64,000 nt of DNA from Palleronia pelagia (GTDB taxonomy: Bacteria; Pseudomonadota; Alphaproteobacteria; Rhodobacterales; Rhodobacteraceae), in contig NZ_FOCM01000003.1 of the NCBI RefSeq assembly GCF_900110115.1, forward strand, positions 248,001-312,000. Direction: 5' to 3'. A program made the position numbers and the translations under genes. Shown piece after piece: positions 54,662 through 64,000 of the stretch; the stretch's first letter is position 1, and the number at the start of each line of letters is the position of its first letter. The notes below the pieces were generated by a model that was not told the origin of the DNA, did no database searches, and saw only the letters and a list, made by a program, of their open reading frames with translations.

Positions 54662-55765
54662 TCAGCCGATGGCGCCGCGCGGCCCGTCTCCGACCTGACC
54701 GCGATGGAGCAGCAGGTGGTCGAGCATGACCGCCGCCGCCATCGCCTCGGCCACGGGGACGGCGCGGATGCCGACGCAGGGGTCGTGACGGCCCTTGGTC
54801 ACGATCTCGGCCGCCTCGCCCGACTTGGTGATCGTGCGCCGGGTCTGCAGGATCGACGACGTGGGCTTCACCGCGAACCGCAGCACGATGTCCTGCCCGG
54901 TGGAGATACCTCCGAGGATCCCGCCGGCGTGGTTCGAGCCGAAATAATGCCCGTCGTCGCCCATGAAGATCTCGTCGGCATTGTCGGTGCCGGTCAGGCC
55001 GGCGGCCGCCATCCCCTCGCCAATTTCGACGCCCTTAACGGCGTTGATGCTCATCATCGCGGCGGCCAGGTCGGTGTCGAGCTTGCCGTAGACCGGCGCA
55101 CCCAGCCCGGCGGGCGCGCCCGAGACGCACAGCTCGATCATGGCGCCGACGCTCTGGCCATCCTTGCGCAAACCGTCGAGGTAGGTGCCCCAGTCCTCGG
55201 CCGCCACGGCGTCGGGCACCCAGAACGGGTTTTTGTCGATCTGGTCCCAGTCGAAGCGGTCGCGGTCGATATGCTTGGCGCCCATCTGCACCATGTAGCC
55301 GGTGATCTTCATGTCCGGCGCCAGGGCCGCCAGCGCCGCGCGTGCCACGCCGCCTGCCGCCACCCGGGCCGCCGTTTCGCGCGCGCTGGAGCGGCCCCCG
55401 CCGCGCGGGTCGCGGATGCCGTATTTCTGCCAGTAGGTGATGTCGGCGTGACCGGGGCGGAATTTCTCGGCGATGTCGCCGTAATCCTTCGACCGCTGGT
55501 CGGTGTTCTCGATCATCAGCTGGATGGGCGTGCCCGTCGTCTGCCCCTCGTAGGTGCCCGACAGGATACGCACGGCGTCGGCCTCGCGCCGCTGGGTGGT
55601 ATAGCGCGACGTGCCGGGCTTGCGCTTGTCCATCCACACCTGCAGCGCGGCCTCGTCGATGGGCACGCCCGGGGGGCAGCCGTCCACCGTGGCGCCCAGC
55701 GCGGGCCCGTGGCTTTCGCCCCAGGTGGTGACGCGGAAAAGGTGTCCGTAGGTGTTCAGGCTCAT
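54662..55765 (-). CDS. aroC: Chorismate synthase AroC
   Basis: AroC makes chorismate from EPSP, the last step of the shikimate pathway, using reduced FMN. The 367-residue protein starts [20 protein letters not shown] and contains the signatures [34 protein letters not shown] and [20 protein letters not shown] 55765 was chosen from the conserved N-terminus. Divergent from the riboswitch-controlled thi operon. Confidence 0.97.
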   Translation of the reverse strand: MSLNTYGHLFRVTTWGESHGPALGATVDGCPPGVPIDEAALQVWMDKRKPGTSRYTTQRREADAVRILSGTYEGQTTGTPIQLMIENTDQRSKDYGDIAEKFRPGHADITYWQKYGIRDPRGGGRSSARETAARVAAGGVARAALAALAPDMKITGYMVQMGAKHIDRDRFDWDQIDKNPFWVPDAVAAEDWGTYLDGLRKDGQSVGAMIELCVSGAPAGLGAPVYGKLDTDLAAAMMSINAVKGVEIGEGMAAAGLTGTDNADEIFMGDDGHYFGSNHAGGILGGISTGQDIVLRFAVKPTSSILQTRRTITKSGEAAEIVTKGRHDPCVGIRAVPVAEAMAAAVMLDHLLLHRGQVGDGPRGAIG

Positions 55766-55866
55766 GCGGTACGCTCCGTTGACGCCAAGGGTGTTAGCGG
55801 TGGCCCTGACGTGTCTCAAGCGGTTTCGCCTTGATGCCGGGCCGGTGGAGCCTTAGCTCTTGTCCC

Positions 55867-55947
55867 ACCTCGGGGTGCCCTTGGCGGGGCTGAGACGCGT
55901 GATGCGGACCCGTTGAACCTGAACCGGTTGATACCGGCGGAGGGAAG
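55867..55947 (+). promoter_or_regulatory. TPP riboswitch (THI element)
   Basis: The conserved TPP aptamer core is present: CTCGGGGTGCCC, then GGGGCTGAGA, ACCCGTTGAACCTGAACCGG and ATACCGGCGGAGGGAAGG. It lies about 47 bases upstream of the thiB start, whose GGAGG would be the expected control target. High thiamin diphosphate should lower thiBPQ expression. Confidence 0.95.
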
Positions 55948-55993
55948 GTCGGTATCCGCTGCGCCACCCCCCGTTCGGCTTGGAGGATACGAA

Positions 55994-56977
55994 ATGAAAC
56001 CCCACGCTTTGCTTGCATTGGGCCTGATGGCCGCGCCCGTGATGGCGCAGGACCGCCCCGTGCTGACCGTCTATACCTACGACAGCTTCGTTGCCGAATG
56101 GGGGCCGGGCCCACAGATCGAGGAGGCGTTCGAGGCCGGGTGCGGCTGCGACCTGCAATTCACCGCCGCGGGCGACGGTGCCGAGCTGCTGGCCCGTATC
56201 CGTCTGGAAGGCGAACGGTCCGAGGCCGACGTGGTGCTGGGCCTCGACACCAACCTGACGGCGGCGGCGAAGGAGACCGGGTTGTTCACCGACAGCGGCG
56301 TGACAGACGTGGCGTGGGACCTGCCCATCGCGTGGGACGACCCCACCTTCGTGCCCTACGACTGGGGCTATTTCGCCTTCGTGCACGACGCGGGCTTCGA
56401 CGCGCCGGGCAGCTTTCGCGCGCTGGCCGACAGCGACACCTCGATCCTGATCCAGGACCCCCGGTCCTCGACGCCCGGGCTGGGCCTGCTGCTGTGGGTC
56501 GAAGCCGCCTATGGCGACGAGGCGGGCGCGATCTGGGACGGTCTGGGCGACAACATCGTCACCGTGACCAAGGGCTGGTCCGAAGCCTATGGCCTGTTCC
56601 TGGAAGGCGAGGCCGACATGGTGCTGAGCTATACCACCTCGCCCGCCTACCACCTGATCGCCGAGGACGACGACAGCAAGAAGGCCGCCCGGTTCGAGGA
56701 AGGACACTACCTGCAGATCGAGGTCGCGGGCGCGCTCGCGGCGTCCGACCAGCCGGACCTAGCGCAGGATTTCCTGGCGTTCCTCGCGACGGACGCGGCG
56801 CAGTCGGTGCTGCCCACGACCAACTGGATGTATCCCGCCAAGACGCCCGAGGGCGGTCTGCCCGAAGGGTTCGAGACCCTGATCCAGCCCGACGAGGCCC
56901 TGCTGATCCCCGAGGCCGAGGTTCCTGCCGTGCGCGATGCGGCGCTTGAGACGTGGCGGTCCGCGCTCAGCCAATGA
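55994..56977 (+). CDS. thiB: Thiamin ABC transporter, periplasmic binding protein
   Basis: ThiB captures thiamin or its phosphates in the periplasm. The 327-residue protein has a signal peptide (MKPHALLALGLMAAPVMAQD) and family stretches LTVYTYDSFVAEWGPG, WDLPIAWDDPTFVPYDWGYF and LYTTSPAYH-like SYTTSPAYHLIAEDD. The GGAGG before the ATG follows a TPP riboswitch, which confirms the substrate class. First gene of thiB-thiP-thiQ; the stop overlaps the thiP start. Confidence 0.96.
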   Translation: MKPHALLALGLMAAPVMAQDRPVLTVYTYDSFVAEWGPGPQIEEAFEAGCGCDLQFTAAGDGAELLARIRLEGERSEADVVLGLDTNLTAAAKETGLFTDSGVTDVAWDLPIAWDDPTFVPYDWGYFAFVHDAGFDAPGSFRALADSDTSILIQDPRSSTPGLGLLLWVEAAYGDEAGAIWDGLGDNIVTVTKGWSEAYGLFLEGEADMVLSYTTSPAYHLIAEDDDSKKAARFEEGHYLQIEVAGALAASDQPDLAQDFLAFLATDAAQSVLPTTNWMYPAKTPEGGLPEGFETLIQPDEALLIPEAEVPAVRDAALETWRSALSQ

Positions 56978-58518
56978 AGCAGCCGCTGACGCTGGCGGGG
57001 ATCGCGGCGGGCGCGCTCGTCGTCCTGCTGATCCTCGGCAGTGTCGTGGCGGTCGCCCTGCGTGCCGAGCGGGGCGCGGGGCTGGGGGCTGCCGATTGGG
57101 CCGCGCTGCGGTTCACCCTGTGGCAGGCGGCGCTGTCGGCGGTGTTCAGCGTCGCTCTGGCCATTCCCGTGGCCCGCGCGCTGGCGCGACGCCGGTTTCG
57201 CGGGCGGGCGCTGCTCATCACGCTTTTGGGGGCGCCCTTCATCCTGCCCGTCATCGTCGCCGTGCTGGGCCTGATCATGGTCTTCGGGCGCGCGGGCCTG
57301 CTGAACGACGGGCTTGCCGCGCTGGGCCTGCCGGCGGTGTCGATCTACGGTGCCTGGGGCGTGGTGCTGGCGCATGTCTTTTTCAACCTGCCGCTGGCCA
57401 CGCGGATGATCCTGCAGGGCTGGGTCGACATCCCGGCCGAGCGGTTCCGCCTCGCCGCCGCGCTGGGCATGGAGTCTGCGGCGCAGTTCCGGCTGATCGA
57501 GCTGCCGATGCTGGCGCGGGTGGTGCCGGGCGCGGCATTGGTGGTGTTCCTCATTTGCACGACCTCCTTCGCCGTGGCGCTGACCCTGGGCGGCGGCCCG
57601 CGCGCCACGACGATCGAGCTGGCGATCTACCAGGCGTTTCGCTTCGATTTCGACCTGGGCCGCGCGGCGCTGCTGGCGTTGCTGCAACTGGGCGTGACGC
57701 TGGCCGCGGCGCTGGTGGCGTTGCGGGTCGCGGCGCCCGAGGCCATGGGCGCGGGGCTCGACCGCCCGGTGCAGCGCTGGGGCCTGCCGGGACCGGTGGT
57801 CGATACGCTGGCCATCACCCTCGCGACCCTGTTCCTCGTGCTCCCGATGGTGGCGCTGGCGGCGCGGGGACTGCCGCACCTGGCGAACATGCCGCCCGAG
57901 GTCTGGGCCGCTGCGTGGCGGTCGGTGGTCGTGGCGCTGGGGTCGGCCGTGCTGACTATCGCGCTGGCGCTACCGCTGGCCGTGGCGGTGGGACGGCTGC
58001 GCCCGAGGGCCGCCCGGGGGCTCGAGGTGGCGGGCATGCTGGGGATCGCGGCGTCGCCCCTGGTGATCGGCACCGGCCTGTTCATCGTGAGCTATCCGTT
58101 CATCGCGCCCGACCGGCTCGCCCTGCCGGTCACGGCGCTGGTGAACGCGGTCATGGCGCTGCCCTTCGCGCTGCGGCTGCTGGTCCCGGCGGTGGCGCGG
58201 GTGGAATCCGACTACGGACGTCTCGCCGCGTCGTTGGGGCTGAGCGGTTTCGCCCGGCTCCGCCTGGTCCTGCTGCCGCGCATCACCCGGCCGCTGGGCT
58301 TCGCCACGGGCCTAGCGGCGGCCTTGTCCATGGGCGACCTCGGGGTCGTCGCGCTTTTCGCCGATGCCGAGGCGGCGACGTTACCCCTGCAGATGTATCG
58401 CCTGATGGGCGCCTACCGGATGCAGGACGCAGCGGCGGCGGCGCTTCTGCTGTTGACGCTCAGCCTCGCCGCTTTCTGGATTTTCGACCGCGGGGGACGC
58501 GCCGATGCTGACGCTTGA
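56974..58518 (+). CDS. thiP: Thiamin ABC transporter, permease
   Basis: A 514-residue inner-membrane permease with about twelve helices and two binding-protein-dependent transport domains. EAA-type loops are seen in AAALGMESAAQFRLIELPML near residue 170 and RLAASLGLSGFARLRLVLLP near residue 420. The internal duplication is typical of ThiP/FbpB permeases. ATG 56974 overlaps thiB, and the thiQ start lies inside its last codons. Confidence 0.95.
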   Translation: MKQPLTLAGIAAGALVVLLILGSVVAVALRAERGAGLGAADWAALRFTLWQAALSAVFSVALAIPVARALARRRFRGRALLITLLGAPFILPVIVAVLGLIMVFGRAGLLNDGLAALGLPAVSIYGAWGVVLAHVFFNLPLATRMILQGWVDIPAERFRLAAALGMESAAQFRLIELPMLARVVPGAALVVFLICTTSFAVALTLGGGPRATTIELAIYQAFRFDFDLGRAALLALLQLGVTLAAALVALRVAAPEAMGAGLDRPVQRWGLPGPVVDTLAITLATLFLVLPMVALAARGLPHLANMPPEVWAAAWRSVVVALGSAVLTIALALPLAVAVGRLRPRAARGLEVAGMLGIAASPLVIGTGLFIVSYPFIAPDRLALPVTALVNAVMALPFALRLLVPAVARVESDYGRLAASLGLSGFARLRLVLLPRITRPLGFATGLAAALSMGDLGVVALFADAEAATLPLQMYRLMGAYRMQDAAAAALLLLTLSLAAFWIFDRGGRADADA

Positions 58519-59200
58519 ACGGCTGCGCCTCACCCGCGAGGATTTCGCGCTCGACGCGGATCTTGCTATTCCGCAAGGCGCCCGCGTGGCGATCCTCGGT
58601 CCGTCGGGTGCGGGGAAGTCCACGCTGCTGGCGGCCATCGGCGGCTTCCTGTCCCCGCGATCGGGCCGCATCCTGTGGGACGGTCGGGATATCACGCGGG
58701 CCGAGCCCGCCGCGCGGCCGGTGGCCACGATCTTCCAGGACAACAACCTGTTCCCGCACCTGACCGCGCTGCGCAACGTGGCGCTGGGGCTTGATCCGAC
58801 CGGGCGGTTGTCCGCGACGACCCGCGATCGCGCGCTGGCCGCGCTGCGCGACGTGGGGCTGGACGGGTTCGCCGACCGCAAACCCGGTGCGCTGTCGGGC
58901 GGGCAACAGAGCCGTGTGACCCTGGCCCGCGCCATGTTGCAGGACAAGCCGATCCTGCTGCTGGACGAGCCGTTCTCGGCGCTGGGTCCGGCCATGAAGG
59001 CCGAGATGATCGACCTCGTCCTTCGCGTGGCCGAAGAGCGCGGTCTGACGGTTCTTATGATCACCCACGATCCCGCCGACGCGCTGCGGCTGGGCGGGCT
59101 GTCCCTGGTGGTGGCCGATGGCGTGGCGCATCCGCCCCGGCCCACGACCGAACTGATGGACGATCCGCCACCCGCACTGCGGGACTACCTGGCGCGCTAG
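58505..59200 (+). CDS. thiQ: Thiamin ABC transporter, ATPase
   Basis: A 231-residue ABC ATPase with Walker A GPSGAGKST near residue 37, the signature LSGGQQSRVTLARAML near residue 131 and Walker B PILLLDEPFSALGP. Small size is typical of ThiQ. It overlaps thiP by 14 bases. A shared bidirectional terminator follows, separating it from the convergent petC. Confidence 0.95.
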   Translation: MLTLERLRLTREDFALDADLAIPQGARVAILGPSGAGKSTLLAAIGGFLSPRSGRILWDGRDITRAEPAARPVATIFQDNNLFPHLTALRNVALGLDPTGRLSATTRDRALAALRDVGLDGFADRKPGALSGGQQSRVTLARAMLQDKPILLLDEPFSALGPAMKAEMIDLVLRVAEERGLTVLMITHDPADALRLGGLSLVVADGVAHPPRPTTELMDDPPPALRDYLAR

Positions 59201-59221
59201 GGTGCGTCCGGACCGCGCAAG

Positions 59222-59249
59222 AAAAAAGCCGCCCCAAGGGGCGGCTTTC
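59222..59249. terminator. Bidirectional intrinsic terminator between thiQ and petC
   Basis: GCCGCCCC-AA-GGGGCGGC (59228-59245) is a perfect eight-pair stem with six A on the left and TTT on the right, so it can end both the rightward thi and the leftward pet transcripts. The leftward T tract is stronger. Confidence 0.9.
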
Positions 59250-59271
59250 GGTGTTTCGCGGTGTGGCCGGA

Positions 59272-60081
59272 TCACTCGGCCGGGGCAGCTTTCTTGGCCT
59301 TCCGCTTATAGGGCGCCCAGATCCGCTTGTTGGTCAGGTAAAGAAGGGCTGCCAGCACGGCCAGCATCAGCACGCCGGTGAAGCCCGCCTGCTTGCGCGC
59401 GCCCAGCTTGGGCTCGGCCGCCCACATCAGGAAGGCAGCGACGTCCTGCGCTTCCTGCTGCATGCTCGCCTCGGTGCCGTCGGCATAGACCACGTCGTCA
59501 CCGTAGAGCGGGGGCGCCATGGCGATCCAGCCGCCGGGAAAGGCCGTGTTCTCGTAGAGGATCGCGCCGGCCTCTTCCTTGTCTTCGCCTGTATAGCCGT
59601 TCAGCAGCGACGCGATGTATTCCGGGCCGCCCATCCCCTTGAAGAACTGATTGATGCCCAGGCCGTAGGGACCGTGGAAACCGGCGCGGGCCTTGGCCAT
59701 CAGCGACAGGTCGGGCGCGTTTTCAAGCGACGATTCGGGGAAGTGGTCGACGGGCCTGCGCGGGCGGTAATCGTCGATGTCCTCGTCGTAGATCTCGTAG
59801 AATTCCGCATAGGCGCGCACCTGATCCTCGGGCAGGCCCGGCCCGCCCTCGTCGCTCAGCGAGCGGATCGGCACGAACTTCATGCCGTGGCAGGCCGAGC
59901 AGATCTCGGTATAGACCTGCAGGCCGCGCTGCAGCTGCATCTGGTCGTAGCTGCCGAACGGCCCCTCGAACGAGAAGTCGTAGTCGGTGACGTGCGAGTC
60001 TTCGCTGCCCGCGGCCAGGACCGGACCGGTGGCGAGCGCCAGGGCCAGCGCCACGCCGGTGGTGAGTTTCTTAAGCATCAT
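59272..60081 (-). CDS. petC: Cytochrome c1 of the bc1 complex
   Basis: A 269-residue periplasmic c-type cytochrome anchored by a C-terminal helix. It has a signal peptide ([20 protein letters not shown]), the haem-binding CSACH near residue 60, and the axial Met in the [11 protein letters not shown] region. The helix before [12 protein letters not shown] anchors it. Third gene of petABC; its electron acceptors serve both respiration and cyclic photosynthetic flow. Confidence 0.96.
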   Translation of the reverse strand: MMLKKLTTGVALALALATGPVLAAGSEDSHVTDYDFSFEGPFGSYDQMQLQRGLQVYTEICSACHGMKFVPIRSLSDEGGPGLPEDQVRAYAEFYEIYDEDIDDYRPRRPVDHFPESSLENAPDLSLMAKARAGFHGPYGLGINQFFKGMGGPEYIASLLNGYTGEDKEEAGAILYENTAFPGGWIAMAPPLYGDDVVYADGTEASMQQEAQDVAAFLMWAAEPKLGARKQAGFTGVLMLAVLAALLYLTNKRIWAPYKRKAKKAAPAE

Positions 60082-60090
60082 TCTTCCTTC

Positions 60091-61434
60091 TCACTCGGCC
60101 GGGTTCACGATGGTTTTCGTTCCGCCCGTGGCCGGTGCGTAGTGGCTGGCATAGTCTTCCTCGATCGTCTGCGGCTGCGGCAGCGGTTTCTCGATCAGGC
60201 CCAGCAGCGGCAGGATGACCAGGAAATACGCGAACCAGTAGGCCGACGCGACCAGTGAAATCGTGGCATAGGGTTCTTCCGCGGGCATGGCGCCCACCCA
60301 CATCAGCACGAAGAAGTCGACGACCAGCAGGGCGAACCACCACTTGAACATGGGGCGGTAGCGGCCCGAACGCACGCTCGACGTGTCCAGCCAGGGCGCC
60401 AGAGCCATGACCAGGATCGCGCCGAACATGGCCAGCACGCCGAAGAACTTGGCGTCGACGATGCCGCCGGTCACGAAGCTGGCGATCTGGACGACCCAGA
60501 CCTCGGCGGTGAAGGCGCGCAGGATCGCGTAGAACGGCAGGAAGTACCATTCGGGCACAATGTGCGCCGGCGTCGCCAGGGCGTTCGCTTCGATGTAGTT
60601 GTCGGGGTGGCCCAGGTAGTTCGGCATGAAGCCCACGATGGCGAAGAAGATCGCCAGGATCAGGGCCAGCGCGAACAGGTCCTTGATCACGAAGTAGGGC
60701 CAGAAGGGCAGGGTGTCCTTCTGCGCGTCCTCCTTGCTGGTGCGCCGCACCTCGACCCCGGTGGGGTTGTTGTTGCCGGTGGTGTGGAAGGCCCAGATGT
60801 GCACCGCCGTCAGGCCGACCAGGATCATCGGCATCAGGTAATGCAGCGAGAAGAAGCGCGTCAGGGTGTATTCGCCCACCGCCGGTCCGCCCAGCAGCCA
60901 GGTCTGCAGCGACTCGCCCACGAAGGGAATCGCGCCGAACAGGCCGGTGATCACGGTGGCGCCCCAGAACGACATCTGGCCCCACGGCAGCACGTAGCCC
61001 ATGAAGGCGGTGCCCATCATCAGCAGGTACATGAGGATGCCGATGATCCACGTCACTTCGCGCGGTTCCTTGTAGGAGCCGTAGTAGAGCGAGCGGAAGA
61101 TGTGCAGATACACGGCCACGAAGAACAGCGATGCGCCGTTCGCGTGCATGTAGCGCAGCATGAAGCCGCCGTTCACGTCCCGCATGATGTGCTCGACCGA
61201 GGCGAAGGCCTGATCGACCGACGGGATGTAGTGCATCACCAGCACGATGCCGGTGACGATTTGCAGGACCAGGGTAAAGGTCAGGACGATGCCCCAGATC
61301 CACATCCAGTTCAGGTTCTTGGGCGTGGGGATCATGATCGTGTCATAGGCGAGGCCCAGCACCGGCAGGCGCTTGTGCAGCCAGCGCTCGCCGGAGGAAT
61401 TGGGCTCGTAATGGTCGTGCGGGATACCGGCCAT
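60091..61434 (-). CDS. petB: Cytochrome b of the bc1 complex
   Basis: A 447-residue membrane protein of eight helices carrying haems bL and bH. The histidine ligands lie in [20 protein letters not shown] and [20 protein letters not shown]; the Qo-site PEWY motif is in [18 protein letters not shown]. Length matches Rhodobacter cytochrome b (about 445). It lies 12 bases after petA and 9 before petC. Confidence 0.97.
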   Translation of the reverse strand: MAGIPHDHYEPNSSGERWLHKRLPVLGLAYDTIMIPTPKNLNWMWIWGIVLTFTLVLQIVTGIVLVMHYIPSVDQAFASVEHIMRDVNGGFMLRYMHANGASLFFVAVYLHIFRSLYYGSYKEPREVTWIIGILMYLLMMGTAFMGYVLPWGQMSFWGATVITGLFGAIPFVGESLQTWLLGGPAVGEYTLTRFFSLHYLMPMILVGLTAVHIWAFHTTGNNNPTGVEVRRTSKEDAQKDTLPFWPYFVIKDLFALALILAIFFAIVGFMPNYLGHPDNYIEANALATPAHIVPEWYFLPFYAILRAFTAEVWVVQIASFVTGGIVDAKFFGVLAMFGAILVMALAPWLDTSSVRSGRYRPMFKWWFALLVVDFFVLMWVGAMPAEEPYATISLVASAYWFAYFLVILPLLGLIEKPLPQPQTIEEDYASHYAPATGGTKTIVNPAE

Positions 61435-61446
61435 GTCAGTCTCTCC

Positions 61447-62025
61447 TTATCCCAGAACGATGGTGGATTCGTCGGCGAATTCCGCAACGGGGATGTGCAG
61501 GTTCTCGGGGGCGGGGCCTTTGCGAATGCGGCCCGCCGCGTCGTAATGGCTGCCGTGGCAGGGACAGAACCAACCGTTGAAATCGCCGGCGCCGTCGCCC
61601 AGCGGCACGCAGCCCAGATGGGTGCATACGCCGATCTGAACCAGCCATTCGCCGGTATCGTCCAGCGCGCGGTTGTCGTCCGTGGCCGGTGCGCCGTCCT
61701 CGATGTTGGGGTTGCGCGCCTCGGGGTCGGGCAGCGACGACACGTCGACGCCGGTGGCCGCTTCGATCTCTTCCTGCGTGCGGCGGCGAACGAAGACCGG
61801 CTTGCCCAGATACTGCACGGTCAGTTGCGTGCCGGGCTGGACGCCACTCACATCGACCCGAATCGTCGAGAGGGCCTGGACGTCGGCCGAGGGGTTCATC
61901 TGGTTCACCAGCGGCCAGACAGCGGCGCCGGTGACGACGGCACCTGCGCCTGCGGTCGCATAGTAAAGGAAATCGCGGCGTGTTTCGCCGTGGTCGTCTG
62001 CGTGGGACACCGGGTGCTTCTCCAT
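61447..62025 (-). CDS. petA: Rieske iron-sulfur protein of the bc1 complex
   Basis: A 192-residue protein with a Tat signal anchor ([20 protein letters not shown]) and the Rieske [2Fe-2S] ligands in CTHLGC and CPCHGSHYD near residues 130-155. It takes electrons from quinol at the Qo site. ATG 62025 is the start giving the conserved N-terminus [20 protein letters not shown]; a strong ribosome site is not obvious. First gene of petABC. Confidence 0.96.
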   Translation of the reverse strand: MEKHPVSHADDHGETRRDFLYYATAGAGAVVTGAAVWPLVNQMNPSADVQALSTIRVDVSGVQPGTQLTVQYLGKPVFVRRRTQEEIEAATGVDVSSLPDPEARNPNIEDGAPATDDNRALDDTGEWLVQIGVCTHLGCVPLGDGAGDFNGWFCPCHGSHYDAAGRIRKGPAPENLHIPVAEFADESTIVLG

Positions 62026-62189
62026 CTTTGATTTGCCCGCACCATAGCGTTGCACGGGCGATTCGCGCAAAGTCGGTCGCCTTCGACCTTTCGCGGGTGG
62101 TCTATAGCCGTTTTTTGCATCGGTCCAGCCGACAAACTGGCGCAGTTTCGCCAATTTCGTCCGGTCAAGGGCCGAAAAACGGCGACCGG

Positions 62190-62786
62190 CTACTCCGGTT
62201 TCGTCGTTTGCATGGACGTCCGCTCTCCGAATTTCGCGAACCAGTCCGCCAGCGCCGGGCGCGCGCTGCGCCAGTCCCGTGCGCCGTGGCGCAGGTCCAG
62301 GTATCCCAGCGCGCAGGCCACGGCGATCTGCGCCATGTTCAGCGGACCGGCCAGATGGCTCATCCACTGCGCCTCGATCGCGTCGAGCGCGCGGGTGATC
62401 TTGGCCCACTGGCCCTCGATATAGTCCGGGAACTGCTTGTCCTCGGGTCGGACACGGATCTCGTAGACCATGAGGATCCCGGCATCCATCACGCCGTCGG
62501 CCAGCGCCTCGAGCGTCTGGATCTCCCACTGCCGGGCGGCGGGGATCAGGTCGGCGCCCGCGCGGTCGGCCAGGTAGCGGCAGATCACGCGGCTGTCGAA
62601 CAGGGCCGGACCGTCGGGACGGGTCAGGCAGGGGATCTTGCCCAGCGGGTTCTGGTTGGCGGGGTTGGGCGACAGCGGCGTCTGCGCCGATTCGACCAGC
62701 GTCACGTCCTCGGCCTGGCCTGTTTCATGCAGGACGACCTTGACCTTGCGGACATAGGGCGAGGCTGCGGCGTGAAAAAGCTCCAT
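62190..62786 (-). CDS. Glutathione S-transferase-like protein
   Basis: A 198-residue protein with an N-terminal thioredoxin-like GST domain ([20 protein letters not shown], then [20 protein letters not shown]) and an all-helical C-terminal domain ending [20 protein letters not shown]. The catalytic residue is probably Ser8 or a nearby polar residue. ATG 62786 with AAAGGA upstream was chosen. Substrate unknown. Confidence 0.88.
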   Translation of the reverse strand: MELFHAAASPYVRKVKVVLHETGQAEDVTLVESAQTPLSPNPANQNPLGKIPCLTRPDGPALFDSRVICRYLADRAGADLIPAARQWEIQTLEALADGVMDAGILMVYEIRVRPEDKQFPDYIEGQWAKITRALDAIEAQWMSHLAGPLNMAQIAVACALGYLDLRHGARDWRSARPALADWFAKFGERTSMQTTKPE

Positions 62787-62901
62787 CGACGATCCTTTCG
62801 CAAGGCACGGCACCGCGCCGCGCCGAAACGGAAAACTGCCGAAGTGGTAGCGGATGGACGGTCTCGCCCGCAATGGCGTTCGCGTGCCTTCGCCCGGCGG
62901 G

Positions 62902-64000
62902 TCAGGCCGCGGTCAGGTGCGCGCCGTCGTGCCCGGTGATGGTCGTGCGCACGACCTGGCCCTCGGGGCGGTCGCTGGCGAAATGCACCTCGGCGAATTG
63001 CGCGGTGCGGCCCATGCGAGGGCTTTCCATCAGCACGTCGTGGCTGCGGCCCGATTGCGCGGCCAGGTGCCGCTGCACCGCGCTGTCGCCGGCGGCGCGC
63101 AGCCGCGCGGCGCGGTCCTTGATCGCGGCGCCGTCCACGGCGGGCATCCGGGCGGCGGGCGTGCCCTTTCGGGCCGAGTAGGGAAAGACGTGCAGCCAGG
63201 TCAGGTCGCAATCCTCCACCAGCCGCAGGCTGTCGGCGAAATGCGTCTCGGTCTCGGTCGGAAAGCCGGCGATGATGTCGGCCCCGAAGGTCATGTCGGG
63301 CCGCAGGCGCCGCGCCTCGGTGCAGAAGGCGATGGCGTCGCCGCGCAGGTGACGCCGCTTCATCCGCTTCAGGATCAGGTCGGAGCCGTGCTGCAACGAC
63401 AGGTGAAGATGCGGCATCAGCCGGTCCTCGTCGGCGATCGCGTCCATCAACGCCGGATCAGCCTCGATCGAGTCGATCGAGCTGATGCGCAGGCGGGGCA
63501 CGGCCGTCAGCTTCAGGATCCGCCGCACCAGGTCGCCCAGGCGCGGCTCGCCCGGCAGGTCGGCGCCCCAGCTGGTCAGGTCCACGCCGGTCAGCACCAC
63601 CTCGTTATAGCCCTGGCCCACCAGCCGCGCGATCTGTTCGACCACCACGCCGGCGGGGACCGAGCGGGAATTGCCCCGCCCGAAGGGGATGATGCAGAAG
63701 GTGCAGCGGTGGTCGCAGCCGTTCTGCACCTGGACGTAGGCGCGGGACCGGGTGCCGAAACCGTCGATCAGGTGGCCCGCGGTTTCGCGCACGGACATGA
63801 TGTCGTCCACCTGCACCCGCTCGGTCGCGCCGATCAGGTCCGGCGCCATGCCGGCCCATGTCTCCGGCTGCATTTTTTCCGAGTTGCCGATGACGCGGGT
63901 GACCTCGGGCATGGCGGCGAAGGTCTCGGGCTCGGTCTGGGCGGCGCAGCCGGTGACGATGACCGGCTTGCCCGGGTTTTCGCGCGCCAGGCGGCGAATG
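62902..64000 (-). CDS. mtaB: tRNA t6A37 methylthiotransferase MtaB (partial, N-terminus off window)
   Basis: The visible 366 residues hold part of the UPF0004 domain (VTGCAAQTEPETFAAMPEV), the radical-SAM cysteines in NGCDHRCTFCIIPFGRGNSR, and a C-terminal TRAM-like region. MtaB converts t6A to ms2t6A at position 37 of tRNAs reading ANN codons. The first 70-90 residues lie beyond the right edge. The choice of MtaB over MiaB rests on the CxxxCxxC context and overall pattern. Confidence 0.88.
   Translation of the reverse strand, partial: IRRLARENPGKPVIVTGCAAQTEPETFAAMPEVTRVIGNSEKMQPETWAGMAPDLIGATERVQVDDIMSVRETAGHLIDGFGTRSRAYVQVQNGCDHRCTFCIIPFGRGNSRSVPAGVVVEQIARLVGQGYNEVVLTGVDLTSWGADLPGEPRLGDLVRRILKLTAVPRLRISSIDSIEADPALMDAIADEDRLMPHLHLSLQHGSDLILKRMKRRHLRGDAIAFCTEARRLRPDMTFGADIIAGFPTETETHFADSLRLVEDCDLTWLHVFPYSARKGTPAARMPAVDGAAIKDRAARLRAAGDSAVQRHLAAQSGRSHDVLMESPRMGRTAQFAEVHFASDRPEGQVVRTTITGHDGAHLTAA

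Overview
This GC-rich window comes from an alphaproteobacterium of the family Rhodobacteraceae. The evidence is a purple-bacterial photosynthesis gene cluster of Rhodobacter/Roseobacter type, the order petA-petB-petC for the cytochrome bc1 complex, leuC-leuD-leuB, and many Rhodobacteraceae-style housekeeping proteins. A genus cannot be named from sequence alone. The reaction-centre operon ends in pufX rather than pufC.

Layout. 1-6.4 kb: left arm of the photosynthesis cluster, the leftward operon crtA-bchI-bchD-bchO (bchO cut by the window edge) diverging from crtI-crtB. 6.4-15.6 kb: a block with no obvious link to photosynthesis (tRNA-Pro, an EamA transporter, a DUF421 protein, leuB, a phosphodiesterase-like protein, a membrane protein, leuD, leuC, an MscS channel, a DUF1992 protein). 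It lies between crtB and tspO, which are neighbours in Rhodobacter. 15.6-28.7 kb: tspO, leftward crtD-crtC, rightward crtE-crtF, then bchC-bchX-bchY-bchZ-pufQ-pufB-pufA-pufL-pufM-pufX, mostly joined by ATGA stop/start overlaps. 28.9-30.3 kb: two cell-wall enzymes. 30.4-34.3 kb: leftward bchG, a PucC-family MFS gene, bchP and idi. Seven copies of the TGT-N12-ACA operator recognised by PpsR/CrtJ repressors sit in the crtA/crtI, crtD/crtE and crtF/bchC gaps (two each) and over the first codons of bchG. The gene set predicts the spheroidene/spheroidenone carotenoid pathway, bacteriochlorophyll a with a phytyl tail, and an LH1-RC core with PufX. The bchFNBHLM-puhA arm, bchE/acsF, ppsR and LH2 puc genes are not in the window.

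34.5-36.4 kb: an EF-hand protein, an ECF sigma factor, a short single-span protein (candidate anti-sigma) and a CnrX/CpxP-like periplasmic sensor, all rightward. 36.4-48.7 kb: housekeeping genes (DUF2252, pncB, a GNAT acetyltransferase, arfB, yhhQ, a phytase-like esterase, mepA, a UMF1 transporter, a thioesterase, yggT, recQ, yaaA). A tiny ORF with an exceptionally long Shine-Dalgarno sequence and an intrinsic terminator precede arfB on its own strand. 48.7-49.07 kb has no convincing gene. 49-54.5 kb: a PAS sensor kinase homologue that has lost its phospho-accepting His, a thiolase, CreA, an MltB-type transglycosylase and an SH3 protein. 54.6-59.2 kb: aroC, then a TPP riboswitch driving thiB-thiP-thiQ. 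59.2-64 kb: petABC (leftward), a glutathione S-transferase and the 3' part of mtaB.

The points most worth checking are the degenerate histidine kinase, the arfB leader, the possible non-canonical starts of crtA and of the 9.3-10.4 kb gene, the operator embedded in bchG, the hairpin repeat between bchX and bchY, and the ECF/EF-hand module.
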